64,000 bases of DNA, taken from NCBI RefSeq assembly GCF_032854445.1, contig NC_088297.1:10626163-10690162 (forward strand). The letters are read 5' to 3'. Source of the DNA: Liolophura sinensis. Taxonomy: Eukaryota; Mollusca; Polyplacophora; Chitonida; Chitonidae. Every line of letters begins with the position of its first letter. Position 1 is the stretch's first letter. Under the pieces are notes generated by a model, which saw only the letters and a program-made list of their open reading frames with translations, was not told the DNA's origin and did not search any database. The position numbers were made by a program, and so were the translations under genes. This document shows, one piece after another, positions 21,180 to 33,577 of this stretch.

Positions 21180-24100
21180 ATGGGTATGTACCTTCATATT
21201 TTTCTTATCTGTTTAATGTCTCTCGTATCTAACATACGTTTTGGCACTTTCAATGTTAATGGTCTGCGTGCTGTTACAAAGCAGGAGCAGGTACAACAAT
21301 TTGTTTTTGATAACAATATTGATATTTTGTTCTTACAAGAAACACATTTTCAAGATTATAAGGACGCTGGGAATTTTACAATTCCAGGGGATGCTAGGTG
21401 GCCCTACGGTTCAAGTAAAAGTTGTGGGATAGGGACTGTGATTAGATACACTGTTGACTGTGTAATACGTAATGTCGTTAGATGTCCTAACGGGCGTTAC
21501 ATAAGTGTTAACGTGACAATTAATGACACGGTTCTTAATCTGATATGTATATATGCTCCTAATAATCCACAGGATAGGAAAGAATTCATTTCTAACTTAG
21601 ACTGTGTAATGCGTGGGAGTGAATTAGTCATTCTTGGTGGGGATTTTAACTGCGTTGAAAATATTATACTGGATAGAAATGGGTCTGCAAATAATGTGAG
21701 AAATGTTGGTATTGATGAGATTAATAGTATTAAATATGATTTTGAGGTGCGTGATATTTTTAGGAAGTTTCATCCGGACAAAGGGTGCTACACCTCGTCA
21801 AGAGGCCAGTGCGCTAGTCGGCTTGATAGATTCTATCTTCCTAATGCTGTTCAGAGTTATGTTACCTTTTGTGATGTTAAACATGTCTCCTTTTCTGATC
21901 ATTCTTGTCTTATTGTTGATGTAAATTTTACGGATGTAATTACTTGGGGTCCGTTTTATTGGAAATGTAACACTTCTGTTTTGAATGACGATGAACTTGC
22001 TGTACAAATAAATGATGTCTTTGTAAGTAGTTTTTCTGATTGTGACATTTGTGATGATACTCTAGTGGACAGGTGGGAGGCTTTCAAAAAGGATTGTAAA
22101 GATGTAATACGTAATTATTGTTCCCAAGTTTCATCAAGGAAAACGAGCCAGTTGTTGGATCTACAAGATGAATTGACTGTATTAAAGACAAACCCTGTTG
22201 TAAATAGTGATAAGATTAGTAATGTAAAGAAGACTATTAATTGTTTAAATAGAGACAGACATGCGGGATCGGTTATTAGGGCTAAGGCTGTTCACTTTGA
22301 TAAGGGGGAAAAGCCTATGAAGTATTTTATTAGGAGGGAAGTGGGAAGGGGGGAAAAAGAAAATGATAAAGGGAATTAGGTGTCATGGGAATGAGCCTCA
22401 GTCCCATAAATCCCAGCATGAAATTGCTAAATGTATCAGGTCATACTACAAACAATTGAACAGCAAGCAGGATACAGGATACTTTGTGTGTCAAGACGCG
22501 TTTCTATCAGAATTACCGAAGTTAAATGATAATTGTAAGGCTTTTTATGAAGGCGCCTTGACGGAACAAGAGCTCTTGTTTGCTGTAAATAATATGTGTA
22601 AATACCGTTCACCTGGTTGTGATGGCTTACCGGCCGAGTTTTATGTAACGTGCATGGGTTAAATTACTGTACACAAAGATCTCCAGCAGTGTGATTGTAA
22701 ATGGACACATAAGTGAACAATTTAGTTTAAATAGAGGAGTCCGCCAGGGGTGTTCCCCATCTCCACTGTTGTACGTTTTATCGTTAGAGCCGTTTATATC
22801 GGCGCTTAGGAAGTCCAGTGTGATTAATGGTGTTGCCATGCCGGGAACAACTAAGCAGGCTAAGGTTTCTGCCTTTGCGGATGACACTACGGCAATTCTC
22901 TCAGATGAAAGTTCCGTGCAAGAAGTGGTTACTTTGACAGAAAATTACGGCAGGGCATCTGGGGCAAAACTGAATCTGTCCAAGACCACTGTCCCACCTA
23001 TTGGAAATTGGGATAGTTCTTTAGTGCCTGATTTAGGGTTGAATACTGTTCAGAATTCCAAAATTTGTGGAATTTTTTTTGGAAAAGACCAGGCGGAACT
23101 CAACTGTACTCGTGTCTTAAATAAAGTTTAAGAAGAAGGTAACTTCTTGGTGTGGAAGATATTTAACTCTTAGGGGGAGGGCTGTACTAATTAACACTGT
23201 CTCCCTAGCGGTTTTGTGGTTCACAGCACAATGTACTTTGGTACCTGCTAAATGTGTCACTCAATGTACGCAGATAGTATTTAAATTTTTGTGGAATAAT
23301 AAGCCTGAGAGTTTAAAGCGGGTTGTTGTACACAATAAATTTAAGAGTGGAGGTTTAAATGTTCATAATGTTGAGTGCAAAGCGAAAGCTTTAGCCGTAC
23401 GACATGTATTAAAGTTGGTTTATGGTACTGAGGCTGACTGGAAATATTTTGCGATTTACTGGTTAGGTTTATCTTTGAGGAGTGTTTGACCTGAATTTGC
23501 CAGGCACAGTGTCCCACACTCAGAACGTAGCACACTCTTCTACCAGTTTGCGATAAATGCTTTTAAGGAATTCTATAGTGGTCAAAGGTTACCTTCTGTG
23601 ATGTACCCTAGTAAAGTTATTTATGATCAGCTTGTCACCAAAGCCTTACAGGCGCCACGTGTGATGCTAACATTTCCGCAGTTGAGATGGGGTGTTGTTT
23701 GGAAAACGGTGTTCCACAAGTTTTTAGATCATAACTTGATCAATTTCTGTTTTAAGCTTGTTCATGATATTTTGCCCGTCAAAGAAAGACTACTGAGGCG
23801 TAATATCGCCACTGACGGCTCCTGTGTATTTTGTTCTGGTTCGGAAACACAGGACCATTTGTTTGTTCAATGTCATATTGTCTCTCAGGTGTTCCAGGAA
23901 TTCATCCAAGTGTTTGTTCTTTATGGTCGCGCTTTGACGAAACTTGACAAGGACACACTAATTTACAAATCAGTTAATTTTCCTCTTAGTCCGGAAGTGC
24001 GGGCTATGGTGTTATATATAATTACAGTGTTACAATTTTGTACTTGGTGTGCAAGAAACGAAGTGGTGTTTCAGAATAAGCAAAGAGATGCAAGTACGAT

Positions 24101-24245
24101 CGTTGCCTTGGCTAAAGGTATGATTAAGACAGGAATTCATGTTGATTTCTATCGGTTAAATCGGTCAATGTTTCAAAAGTATTGGTGTCACAACAAAATC
24201 TTCTGTAGGGTAGACAATGACAAGCTAGTTTATCTACTCCGCTAA
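21180..24245 (+). pseudogene. LINE family 1 (C) ORF2, endonuclease-reverse transcriptase, broken
   Basis: Starts 3 nt after the ORF1 stop. AP-type endonuclease motifs are intact: FNVNGLR, LQETHF, YAPNN, LGGDFNCV, SFSDHS. Frame is lost at ~22355 in an A/G-rich run. Between ~22650 and 22675 about 480 bp of the RT (from EFYV to the VIVNGH region) is missing. RT resumes RGVRQGCSPSPLLYVL and AFADDTTAIL. Further damage: a shift at ~23129 and a TGA at ~23487. C-terminal VFCSGSETQDHLFVQC and the end YLLR at 24245 are preserved. Confidence 0.88.
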
Positions 24246-24804
24246 CAAAGTAATATAATGATTACAAGTGTCACACAGCAGTCCCAACTTGTCTGTAATA
24301 TGTCTTGTTTTTAACTGGGCTGCGCTGTGAATCTCAATATTACTCTGTTACTGATATGTCATTGTGTATGTATGTTTTCGGTAACGTTTATTGAGAATAA
24401 ATTCAATGTTTTCAAAAAAAAAAAAAAAAAAAAAACGTATCCGAGAAAGAGTCATACTTAAAAGTGATGCTCACAAGGTGAATTCCCCATGTGTTCTTGC
24501 AAAAAAATTGGTCATGATGACATACATTGATTACTTTATAAACCGAAAGAGCCGTTGTCGAATAGATCAGTTGTGTTTGATTAAAACAGACCTGTCACTG
24601 GTCTCTGAAAATGTGGATTGGTGTTGCCATTATATTTTGTAGATGTGTAGCACTCGAGGTGCACCTGTGAAAATGTGTTCACAATTCAGGTTATCCCAAA
24701 AAAGGAAAGAAAAAAATAAGAAATTGTTCTTGGAGAAAGGCTGATGCAATGTGTTAAAAGTCTGCATAGGTTGTTGTGACTTAAACGTCTGTGAAAATTT
24801 GTCG

Positions 24805-24877
24805 GCCGAAATAGCTCAGTTGGGAGAGCGTTAGACTGAAGATCTAAAGGTCCCTGGTTCAATCCCGGGTTTCGGCA
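24805..24877 (+). tRNA. tRNA-Phe (GAA)
   Basis: Consensus throughout; first gene after LINE C. Downstream T run here is only four. Confidence 0.97.
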
Positions 24878-25350
24878 AAAGCCTACTCGGCGGCTGGCAA
24901 GACAAATGTTTTAGTAAGAGTTGTTGGATTTTTAGGCGTGACTGAGGTGGATTTGATTGCTGACCACGGAATGTGTCCGCTAAGGTATCCGAAAAAGAGT
25001 CATGTTTAAAAGTGATGCTCACAATGTGAAATCCCAACGTGTTCTTGTAATAATTTTAAACATGCGGACATCACTTGATTATTATATAAACCGAAAGAGT
25101 CGTTGTCGAATAGATAAATGTGTTCGATTAAAACAGACAAGTTACTGTCCTCTGACAATTTGGATTGGTGTTGATTTTATATTTTGACGATATTTAGCAC
25201 TCGAAGTGCACCTGTGAATATGTGTTTACAATTCAGGTTATCCCAAAAAAGGAAAAAAAGAATGAAAAATTTTTCTTGGAGAAAGGCTGATGCAATGTGT
25301 TAAAAGTCTGCATAGGTTGTTGTGACTAAAACGTGCGTGAAAATTTGTCG

Positions 25351-25423
25351 GCCGAAATAGCTCAGTTGGGAGAGCGTTAGACTGAAGATCTAAAGGTCCC
25401 TGGTTCAATCCCGGGTTTCGGCA
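25351..25423 (+). tRNA. tRNA-Phe (GAA)
   Basis: Consensus; 546 bp from the previous gene start. T5 at +32. Confidence 0.98.
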
Positions 25424-25881
25424 AAAGCCTCCTCGGCGGCTGGCAAGACAAATATTTTTGTAAGAGCTGTAAGTTTACTAGGCGTGATTGAGGTGAATTT
25501 GATTGCTGACCACGGAATGTGCCGAGAAAGAGTCAAGCTTAAAAGTGATGCTCACATGATAAAAACCCAACGTGTTGTTGCAAAATATTTGGTTATGCTG
25601 ACATCCATTAATTACTTTATAAACCGAAAGAGCCGTTGTCAAATAGATAAGTTGTCTTTGATTGAAACAGATCTATTGTTGGTCTCTGAAAATTTGGTTT
25701 GGTGTTACCATTATATTTTGAAGATGTTTAGCACTCGAGGTGCACCTGTGAATATGTGTTCATAATTCAGGCTATCCCAAAAAGGAAAAAAAGAATGAGA
25801 AATTGTTCTTGGAAAAAGGCTGATGCAATGTGTGAAAAGTCTGCATAGGTTCTTGTGACTAAAACGTGCATGAAGTCGTCG

Positions 25882-25954
25882 GCCGAAATAGCTCAGTTGG
25901 GAGAGCGTTAGACTGAAGATCTAAAGGTCCCTGGTTCAATCCCGGGTTTCGGCA
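25882..25954 (+). tRNA. tRNA-Phe (GAA)
   Basis: Consensus; spacing 531 bp, because the immediate 5' flank is shortened here. Confidence 0.98.
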
Positions 25955-26427
25955 AAAGCCTACTCGGCGGCTGGCAAGACAAAGATTTTTCTAAGAGCTG
26001 TTGGTTTTTTAGGCGTGATTGAGGTGAATTTGATTGCTGACCACGGAATGTGTCCGCTAAAGTATCGGAGAAAGAGTCATGCTTAAAAGTGATGCTCACA
26101 TGGTGAAATCCCCATGTGTTCTTGCCAAAATTTTTTACATGATAACATCCATTGATTACTTTATAAACCGAAAGAGCCGTTGTCGAATAGATAATTGTGT
26201 TTGATTGAAACAGACCTGTTAGTGGTGTCTGACAATTTGGATTGGTGTTGCCATTATAACTTGAAGATGTTTAACAATAGAGGTGCACCTGTGAAAATGT
26301 GTTCATAATTCAGCTTATCCCAGAATAGGAAAAAAAGAATGAGAAATTGTTCTTGGAGAATGGCTGATGCAATGTGTTATAAGTCTGCTTAGGTTGTTGT
26401 AACTAAAACGTGCGTGAAAATTCGTCG

Positions 26428-26500
26428 GCCGAAATAGCTCAGTTGGGAGAGCGTTAGACTGAAGATCTAAAGGTCCCTGGTTCAATCCCGGGTTTCGGCA
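26428..26500 (+). tRNA. tRNA-Phe (GAA)
   Basis: Consensus; spacing 546 bp. Confidence 0.98.
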
Positions 26501-26973
26501 AAAGCCAACTCGGCGGCTTGCAAGACAAATGTTTTACTAAGAGTTGTTGGATTTTTAGACGTGATTGAGGTGGATTTGATTGCTGACCACGGAATATGTC
26601 CGCTAACGTATCCGAGAAAGAGTCAAGCTTAAAAGTGATGCTCACATGGTGAAATCCCCATGTGTTCTTGTAATAATTTTGGACATGCCGACATCACTTG
26701 ATTATTTAATAAACCGAAAGAGCCGTTGTCGAATAGATAAATGTGTTTGATTAAAACAGACAAGTTACTGTCCTCTGACAATTTGGATTGGTGTTGATTT
26801 TATATTTTGACGATATTTAGCACTCGAGGTGCACCTGTGAATATGTGTTCATAATTCAGGCTATCCCAAAAAAGGAAAAAAAGATTGAGAAATTGTTCTT
26901 GGAGAAAGGCTGATGCAATGTGTTATAAGTCTGCTTAGGTTGTTGTAACTAAAACGTGCGTGAAAACTCGTCC

Positions 26974-27046
26974 GCCGAAATAGCTCAGTTGGGAGAGCGT
27001 TAGACTGAAGATCTAAAGTTCCCTGGTTCAATCCCGGATTTCGGCA
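26974..27046 (+). tRNA. tRNA-Phe (GAA) variant
   Basis: Two changes: AAGTT for AAGGT in the variable region, and CCGGA for CCGGG, which weakens the T stem. May be poorly functional. Confidence 0.85.
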
Positions 27047-27484
27047 AAATTCCACTCGGCGGCTGGCAAGACAAATATTTTTCTAAGAGCTGTTGGTTTT
27101 CTATGCTTGACTCATGGGGATTTGATTGCTGACCACGGAATGTGCCGAGAAAAAGTCATGCTTAAAAGTGATGCTCACATGATAAAATCCCAACGTGTTG
27201 TTGCAAAATATTTGGTTATGCTGACAACCATTAATTACTTTATAAACCGAAAGAGCCGTTGTCAAATAGATAGGTTGTGTTTGATTGAAACAGACCTATT
27301 GGTGTTGCCATTATATTTTGAAGATGTTTAGCACTCGACGTGCACCTGTGAATATGTGTTCACAATTCAGGTTATCTCAAAAAAGGAAAAAAAGAATGAA
27401 AAATTGTTCTTGGAGAAAGGCTGATGCAATGTGTTAAAAGTCTGCATAGGTTGTTGTGACTTAAACGTGCGTGAAAATTTCTCG

Positions 27485-27557
27485 GCCGAAATAGCTCATT
27501 TGGGAGAGCGTTAGACTGAAGATCTAAAGGTCCCTGGTTCAATCCCGGGCTTCGGCA
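27485..27557 (+). tRNA. tRNA-Phe (GAA) variant
   Basis: G to T in the D loop (CTCATTTGG, affecting the A box) and a T to C that breaks the last acceptor pair. Confidence 0.8.
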
Positions 27558-28030
27558 AGAGCCTACTCAGCGGATGGCAAGAGAAATATTTTTCTAAGAG
27601 CTGTTGGTTTTCTAGGCGTGATTGAGGTGAATTTGATAGCTGACCACGGAATGTGTCCGCTAACGTATCGGAGAAAGAGTCATGCTTAAAAGTGATGCTC
27701 ACATGGTGAAATCCCCACTTGTTCTTGCAATAATTTTGGACATGCTAACATCCATTGATTACTTTATAAACTGAAAGAGCCGTTGTCGAACAGATAATTG
27801 TGTTGGATTGAAACAGACCTGTTAGTGGTGTCTGACAATTTGGATTGGTGTTGCTATTATATTTTGAAGATGTTTAACAAAAGAGGTGCACCTGTGAATA
27901 TGTGTTTATAATTCAGGTTATCCCAGAAAAGAAAAAAAAATGATGAGAAATTGTTCCTGGAAAAGGCTGATGCAATGTGTTAAAAGTCTGCATAGGTTGT
28001 TGTGACTTAAACCTCCGTGAAAATTTGTCG

Positions 28031-28103
28031 GCCGAAATAGCTCAGTTGGGAGAGCGTTAGACTGAAGATCTAAAGGTCCCTTGTTCAATCCCGGGTTTCG
28101 GCA
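28031..28103 (+). tRNA. tRNA-Phe (GAA) variant
   Basis: Single change CCTTG for CCTGG opens one T-stem pair. Confidence 0.85.
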
Positions 28104-28541
28104 AGAACCTACTCTGCGGCTGGCAAGACAAATATTTTTCTAAGAGCTGTTTGTTTTCTATATTTGACTCATGTTGATTTGATTGCTAACCACGTAATGT
28201 GCCGAGAAAGAGTCATGCTTAAAAGTGATGCTCACATGATAAAATCCCAACGTGTTGTTGCAAAATATTTGGTTATGCTGACAACCATTAATTACTTTAT
28301 AAACCGAAAGAGCCGTTGTCAAATAGATAGGTTGTGTTTGATTGAAACAGACCTATTGGTGTTGCCATTATATTTTGAAGATGTTTAGCGCTCGAGGTGC
28401 ACCTGTGAATATGTGTTCACAATTCAGGTTATCCCAAAAAAGGAAGAAAAGAATGAGAAAATGTTCTTGGAGAAAGGCTGATGCAATGTGTTAAAAATCT
28501 GCATAGGTTGTTATGACTTAAATGTAAGTGAAAATTTGTCG

Positions 28542-28614
28542 GCCGAAATAGCTCAGTTGGGAGAGCGTTAAACTGAAGATCTAAAGATCCCTGATTCAAT
28601 CCCGGGTTTCGGCA
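28542..28614 (+). tRNA. tRNA-Phe (GAA) variant
   Basis: TTAAA in the anticodon stem and CTGAT in the T stem each break a pair, plus AGATC for AGGTC. Same set of changes as 30131, so the two are related copies. Confidence 0.75.
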
Positions 28615-29084
28615 AGAGCCTACTCGGCGGATGGCAAGAGAAATATTTTTCTAAGAGCTGTTGGTTTTCTAGGCGTGACTGAGGTGAATTTGATTGCTGA
28701 CCATGGAATGTGTCCGCTAACGTATCCGAGAAAGTCATGCTTAAAAGTGATGCTCACATGGTGAAATCCCCACTTGTTCTTGCAATAATTTTGGACATGC
28801 TAACATCCATTGATTACTTTATAAACCGAAAGAGCCGTTGTCGAATAGATAATTGTGTTTGATTGAAACAGACCTGTTAGTGGTGTCTGACAATTTGGAT
28901 TGGTGTTGCTATTATATTTTGAAGATGTTTAACAATAGAGGTTTACCTGTGAATATGTGTTCATAATTCAGGTTATCCCAGAATAGGAAAAAAATGATGA
29001 GAAATTGTTCCTGGAAAAGGCTGATGTAGCGTGTTAAAAGTCTGCTTAGGTTGTTGTGACTAAAACGTGCGTAAACATTCGTCG

Positions 29085-29157
29085 GCCGAAATAGCTCAGT
29101 TGGGAGAGCGTTAGACTGAAGATCTAAAGGTCCCTTGTTCAATCCCGGGTTTCGGCC
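29085..29157 (+). tRNA. tRNA-Phe (GAA) variant
   Basis: CCTTG change in the T stem; discriminator is C because the first bases of the usual 3' flank (AAAAG) are deleted. Confidence 0.8.
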
Positions 29158-29624
29158 TACTCGGCGGCTGGCAAGAGAAATATTTTTCTAAGGGCTGTTG
29201 GTTTTCTATGCCTGATTCATGTGGATTTGACTGCTGACCACGGAATGTATCTGCTAACGTATCCGAGAAAGAGTCATGCTTAAAAGTGATGCTCACATGG
29301 TGAAATCCCCATGTGTTCTTGTAATAATTTTGGACATGCGGACATCACTTGATTATTTTATAAACCGAAAGAGCCGTTGTCGAATAGATAAATGTGTTTG
29401 ATTAAAACAGACCTGTTACTGGTCTCTGACAATTTGGATTGGTGTTGATTTTATATTTTGACGATATTTAGCACTCGAGGTACACCTGTGAATATGTGTT
29501 TACAATTCAGGTTATCCCAAAAAAGGAAAAAAAGAATAAAAAATTGTTCTTGGAGAGTGGCTGATGCAATGTGTTAAAAGTCTGCATAGGTTGTTGTGAC
29601 TTAATCCTCCGTGAAAATTTGTCG

Positions 29625-29697
29625 GCCGAAATAGCTCAGTTGGGAGAGCGTTAGACTGAAGATCTAAAGGTCCCTGGTTCAATCCCGGGTTTCGGCA
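29625..29697 (+). tRNA. tRNA-Phe (GAA)
   Basis: Consensus; followed by AGAGCC instead of AAAGCC. Confidence 0.98.
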
Positions 29698-30130
29698 AGA
29701 GCCTACTCGGCGGCTGGCAAGAGAAATATTTTTCTAAGAGCTGTTGGTTTTCTAGGCGTGATTGAGGTGAATTTGATTGCTGAGCACGGAATGTGCCGAG
29801 AAAGAGTCATGCTTAAAAGTGATGCTCACATGATAAAATCACAACGTGTTGTTGCAAAATATTTGGTTATGCTGACAACCATTAATTATAAACCGAAAGA
29901 GCCGTTGTCAAATAGATAGGTTGTGTTTGATTGAAACAGACCTATTGGTGTTGCCATTATATTTTGAAGATGTTTAGCACTCGACGTGCACCTGTGAATA
30001 TTTGTTCACAATTCAGGTTATCCCAAAAAAGGAAGAAAAGAATGAGAAAATGTTCTTGGAGAAAGGCTGATGCAATGTGTTAAAAGTCTGCATAGGTTGT
30101 TGTGAATTAAATGTAAGTGAAATTTTGTCG

Positions 30131-30203
30131 GCCGAATTAGCTCAGTTTTGAGAGCGTTAAACTGAAGATCTAAAGATCCCTGATTCAATCCCGGGTTTCG
30201 GCA
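30131..30203 (+). pseudogene. tRNA-Phe variant, probably inactive
   Basis: Carries the 28542 changes plus GCCGAAT acceptor and CAGTTTTGAG D loop; several stems compromised. Confidence 0.75.
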
Positions 30204-30675
30204 AGAGCCTCCTCGGCGGATGGCAAGACAAATATTTTTCTAAGAGCTGTTGGTTTTCTAGGCGTGATTGAGGTGAATTTGATTGCTGACCACGGAATGT
30301 GTCCGCTTACGTATCGGAGAAAGAGTCATGCTTAAAAGTGATGCTCACATGGTGAAATCCCCACTTGTTCTTGCAATAATTTTGGACATGCTAACATCCA
30401 TTGATTACTTTATAAACCGAAAGAGCCGTTGTCGAATAGATAATTGTGTTTGATTGAAACAGACCTGTTAGTGGTGTCTGACAATTTGGATTGGTGTTGC
30501 TATTATATTTTGAAGATGTTTAACAAAAGAGGTGCACCTGTGAATATGTGTTTATAATTCAGGTTATCCCAGAAAAGAAAAAAAATGATGAGAAATTGTT
30601 CCTGGAAAAGGCTGATGTAGCGTGTTAAAAGTCTGCTTAGGTTGTTAAGACTAAAACGTGCATAGACATTCGTCG

Positions 30676-30748
30676 GCCGAAATAGCTCAGTTGGGAGAGC
30701 GTTAGACTGAAGATCTAAAGGTCCCTGGTTCAATCCCGGGTTTCGGCA
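30676..30748 (+). tRNA. tRNA-Phe (GAA)
   Basis: Consensus; spacing 545 bp. Confidence 0.98.
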
Positions 30749-31221
30749 AAAGCCTACTCGGCGGCTGGCAAGACAAATATTTTTCTAAGAGCTGTTTGTT
30801 TTCTATGCTTGACTCATGTGGATTTGACTGCTGACCACGGAATGTATCTACTAACGTATCCGAGAAAGAGTCATGCTTAAAAGTGATGGTCACATGGTGA
30901 AATCCCCATGTGTTCTTGTAATAATTTTGGACATGCCGACATAACTTAATTATTTTTTAAACCGAAAGAGCCGTTGTCGAACAGATAAATGTGTTTGATT
31001 AAAACAGACCTGTTACTGGTCTCTGACAATTTGGATTGGTGTTGATTTTATATTTTGACGATATTTAGCACTCGAAGTGCACCTGTGAATATGTGTTCAC
31101 AATTCAGGTTATCCCAAAAAAGGAAAAAAAGAATGAGAAATTGTTCTTGGAGAGTGGCTGACGCAATGTGTTAAAAGTCTGTATAGGTTGTTGTGACTTA
31201 AACGTGCGTGAAAATTTGTCG

Positions 31222-31294
31222 GCCGAAATAGCTCAGTTGGGAGAGCGTTAGACTGAAGATCTAAAGGTCCCTGGTTCAATCCCGGGTTTCGGCA
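31222..31294 (+). tRNA. tRNA-Phe (GAA)
   Basis: Consensus; its unit is 678 bp long because of an internal ~132-bp spacer duplication. Confidence 0.98.
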
Positions 31295-31561
31295 AGAACC
31301 TACTCTGCGGCTGGCAAGACAAATATTTTTCTAAGAGCTGTTGATTTTCTAGGCGTGATTGAGGTGAATTTGATTGCTAACCACGGAATGTGCCGAGAAA
31401 GAGTCATGCTTAAAAGTGATGCTCACATGATAAAATCCCAACGTGTTGTTGCAAAATATTTGGTTATGCTGTCATCCATTAATTACTTTTTAAACCGAAA
31501 GAGCCGTTGTCAAATAGATAAGTTGTGTTTGATTGAAACAGACCTATTATTGGTCTCTGAC

Positions 31562-31830
31562 AATTTGGATTGGTGTTGCCATTATATTTTGAAGATGTTT
31601 AGCACTCGAGGTGCACCTGTGAATATGTGTTCACAATTCAGGTTATCCCAAAAAAGGAAAAAAAGAATGAGAAATTGTTCTTGGAGAGTGGCTGTTTGAT
31701 TGAAACAGACCTATTGGTGTTGCCATTATATTTTGAAGATGTTTAGCACTCGAGGTGCACCTGTGAATATGTGTTCACAATTCAGGTTATCCCAAAAAAG
31801 GAAGAAAAGAAAGAGAAAATGTTCTTGGAG
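31562..31830. repeat. ~132-bp direct duplication inside one spacer
   Basis: The stretch from TTGATTGAAACAGACCTATT through GTTATCCCAAAAAAGGAA to the TTCTTGGAGA segment occurs twice, the second copy starting at ~31694. The second copy lacks TTGGTCTCTGACAATTTGG, as in other short type-I units, so the join is a recombination between two unit subtypes. Confidence 0.8.
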
Positions 31831-31899
31831 AAAGGCTGACGCAATGTGTTAAAAGTCTGTATAGGTTGTTGTGACTTAAACCTCCGTGAAAATTTGTCG

Positions 31900-31972
31900 G
31901 CCGAAATAGCTCAGTTGGGAGAGCGTTAGACTGAAGATCTAAAGGTCCCTGGTTCAATCCCGGGTTTCGGCA
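31900..31972 (+). tRNA. tRNA-Phe (GAA)
   Basis: Consensus. Confidence 0.98.
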
Positions 31973-32444
31973 AGAGCCTACTCGGCGGATGGCAAGACAA
32001 ATATTTTTCTAAGAGCTGTTGGTTTTTTAGGCGTGATTGAGGTGAATTTGATTGCTGACCACGGAATGTGTCCGCTAACGTATCCGAGAAGGAGTCATTC
32101 TTAAAAGTGAAGCTCACATGGTGAAATCCCCACTTGTTCTTGGAATAATTTTGGACATGCTAACATCCATTGATTACTTTATAAACCGAAAGAGCCGTTG
32201 TCGAATAGATAATTGTGTTTGATTGAAACAGACCTGTTAGTGGTGTCTGACAATTTGGATTGGTGTTGCTATTATATTTTGAAGATGTTTAACAAAAGAG
32301 GTGCACCTGTGAATATGAGTCCATAATTCAGGTTATCCCAGAAAATCAAAAAAATGATGAGAAATTGTTGCTGGAAAAGGCTGATGTAGCGTGTTAAAAG
32401 TCTGCTTAGGTTGTTGTGACTAAAACGTGCGTAAACATTCGTCG

Positions 32445-32517
32445 GCCGAAATAGCTCAGTTGGGAGAGCGTTAGACTGAAGATCTAAAGGTCCCTGGTTC
32501 AATCCCGGGTTTCGGCA
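32445..32517 (+). tRNA. tRNA-Phe (GAA)
   Basis: Consensus; spacing 545 bp. Confidence 0.98.
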
Positions 32518-32985
32518 AAAGCCTACTCGGCGGCTGGCAAGACAAATATTTTTCTAAGAGCTGTTTGTTTTCTATGCTTGACTCATGTGGATTTGATTGT
32601 TAACCACGCAATGTGCCGAGAAAGAGTCATGCTTAAAAGTGATGCTCACGTCATAAAATCCCAACGTGTTGTTGAAAAATATTTGGTTATGCTGTCATCC
32701 ACTAATTACTTTACAGACCGAAAGAGCCGTTGTCAAATAGATAAGTTGTGTTTGATTGAAACAGGCCTATTATTGGTCTCTGAAAATTTGGATTGGTGTT
32801 GCTATTATATTTTGAAGATGTTTAGCACTCGAGGTGCACCTGTGAATATGTGTTCACAATTCAGGTTATCCCAAAAAAGGAAAGAAAAGAATGAGAAATA
32901 ATTATTGTTCTTAGAGAAAGGCTGATGCAGTGTGTTAAAAGTCTGCATAGGTTGTTGTGACTTAAACCTCCGTGAAAATTTGTCG

Positions 32986-33058
32986 GCCGAAATAGCTCAT
33001 TTGGGAGAGCGTTAGACTGAAGATCTAAAGGTCCCTGGTTCAATCCCGGGTTTCGGCA
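32986..33058 (+). tRNA. tRNA-Phe (GAA) variant, upstream of LINE A
   Basis: One D-loop change (CTCATTTGG). LINE A begins 117 nt after its last base. Confidence 0.88.
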
Positions 33059-33208
33059 AAAGCCTACTCGGCTGCTGGCAAGAGAAATATTTTTCTAAGA
33101 GGTGTTGGTTTTCTATGCCTGATTCATGTGGATTTGATTGCTGACCACGGAATGTGTCCGCTAACGTATCCGAGAGGGGGAGTGTGCTAGACGCCGAAGT
33201 GAACGGAC

Positions 33209-33577
33209 GTGTCGGTTATTCTCTGCTGTTTACACATTTGTGCAACAACAACGCTTGTTTTTGAGACTGATTTTTTGGTGATCTGGGAGCCCACAGAGCT
33301 TGAGTTTGGCCAGTGGTTACTGTTTGGTGAAGGGCGTGTGCCCCGTTGGATGAGGTATGTCCAAGCCCGTGTCGTTTTCGCCTGTAAACAGGCCAAGCAG
33401 AACTTTGTCTGTGTCAATCTCTACACGAAGCAGCCCGGCATTTTCTATGGCTGTCCAGAGGGACTTTATTCCTTTTCTGTCAAGTGTGTTAAATATCAAG
33501 ACAGAGCTAATAAGTTTTCAGAAGAATTATTTAAAGAAAGACTTCTATCTCCGCGTGTCTACAGTGGCTGGGCATAA
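33209..33577 (+). CDS. LINE family 1 (A) upstream open frame, possible ORF1 N-terminus
   Basis: 122-codon frame starting near the element's 5' end, offset +1 from the 435-codon ORF1 and overlapping it. Its composition (WEPTELEFGQWLLFGEGRVP, then VVFACKQAKQNFVCVNLYTK) looks more like protein than the Ser/Pro/Arg-rich start of the other frame. The real ORF1 N-terminus may therefore lie here and be separated by an ancestral frameshift near 33530. Copy B has the same arrangement. Confidence 0.45.
   Translation: MSVILCCLHICATTTLVFETDFLVIWEPTELEFGQWLLFGEGRVPRWMRYVQARVVFACKQAKQNFVCVNLYTKQPGIFYGCPEGLYSFSVKCVKYQDRANKFSEELFKERLLSPRVYSGWA

Larger units (their letters stand above)
19977..24435 (+). mobile_element. 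LINE family 1, copy C (older subfamily, deleted)
   Basis: L1/Tx1-like non-LTR element. 5' end GGAGTTGGGTGAGCCC starts 117 nt after a tRNA-Phe. Contents: ORF1, ORF2, 3' UTR with GAATAAATTC and an A-tract to 24435, after which the array resumes with CGTATCCGAGAAAGAG. A 10-bp flanking repeat GTATCGGAGA / GTATCCGAGA (one mismatch) is the probable target duplication. Relative to copies A and B it has lost most of the ORF1 N-terminus and ~480 bp of reverse transcriptase. Confidence 0.93.
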
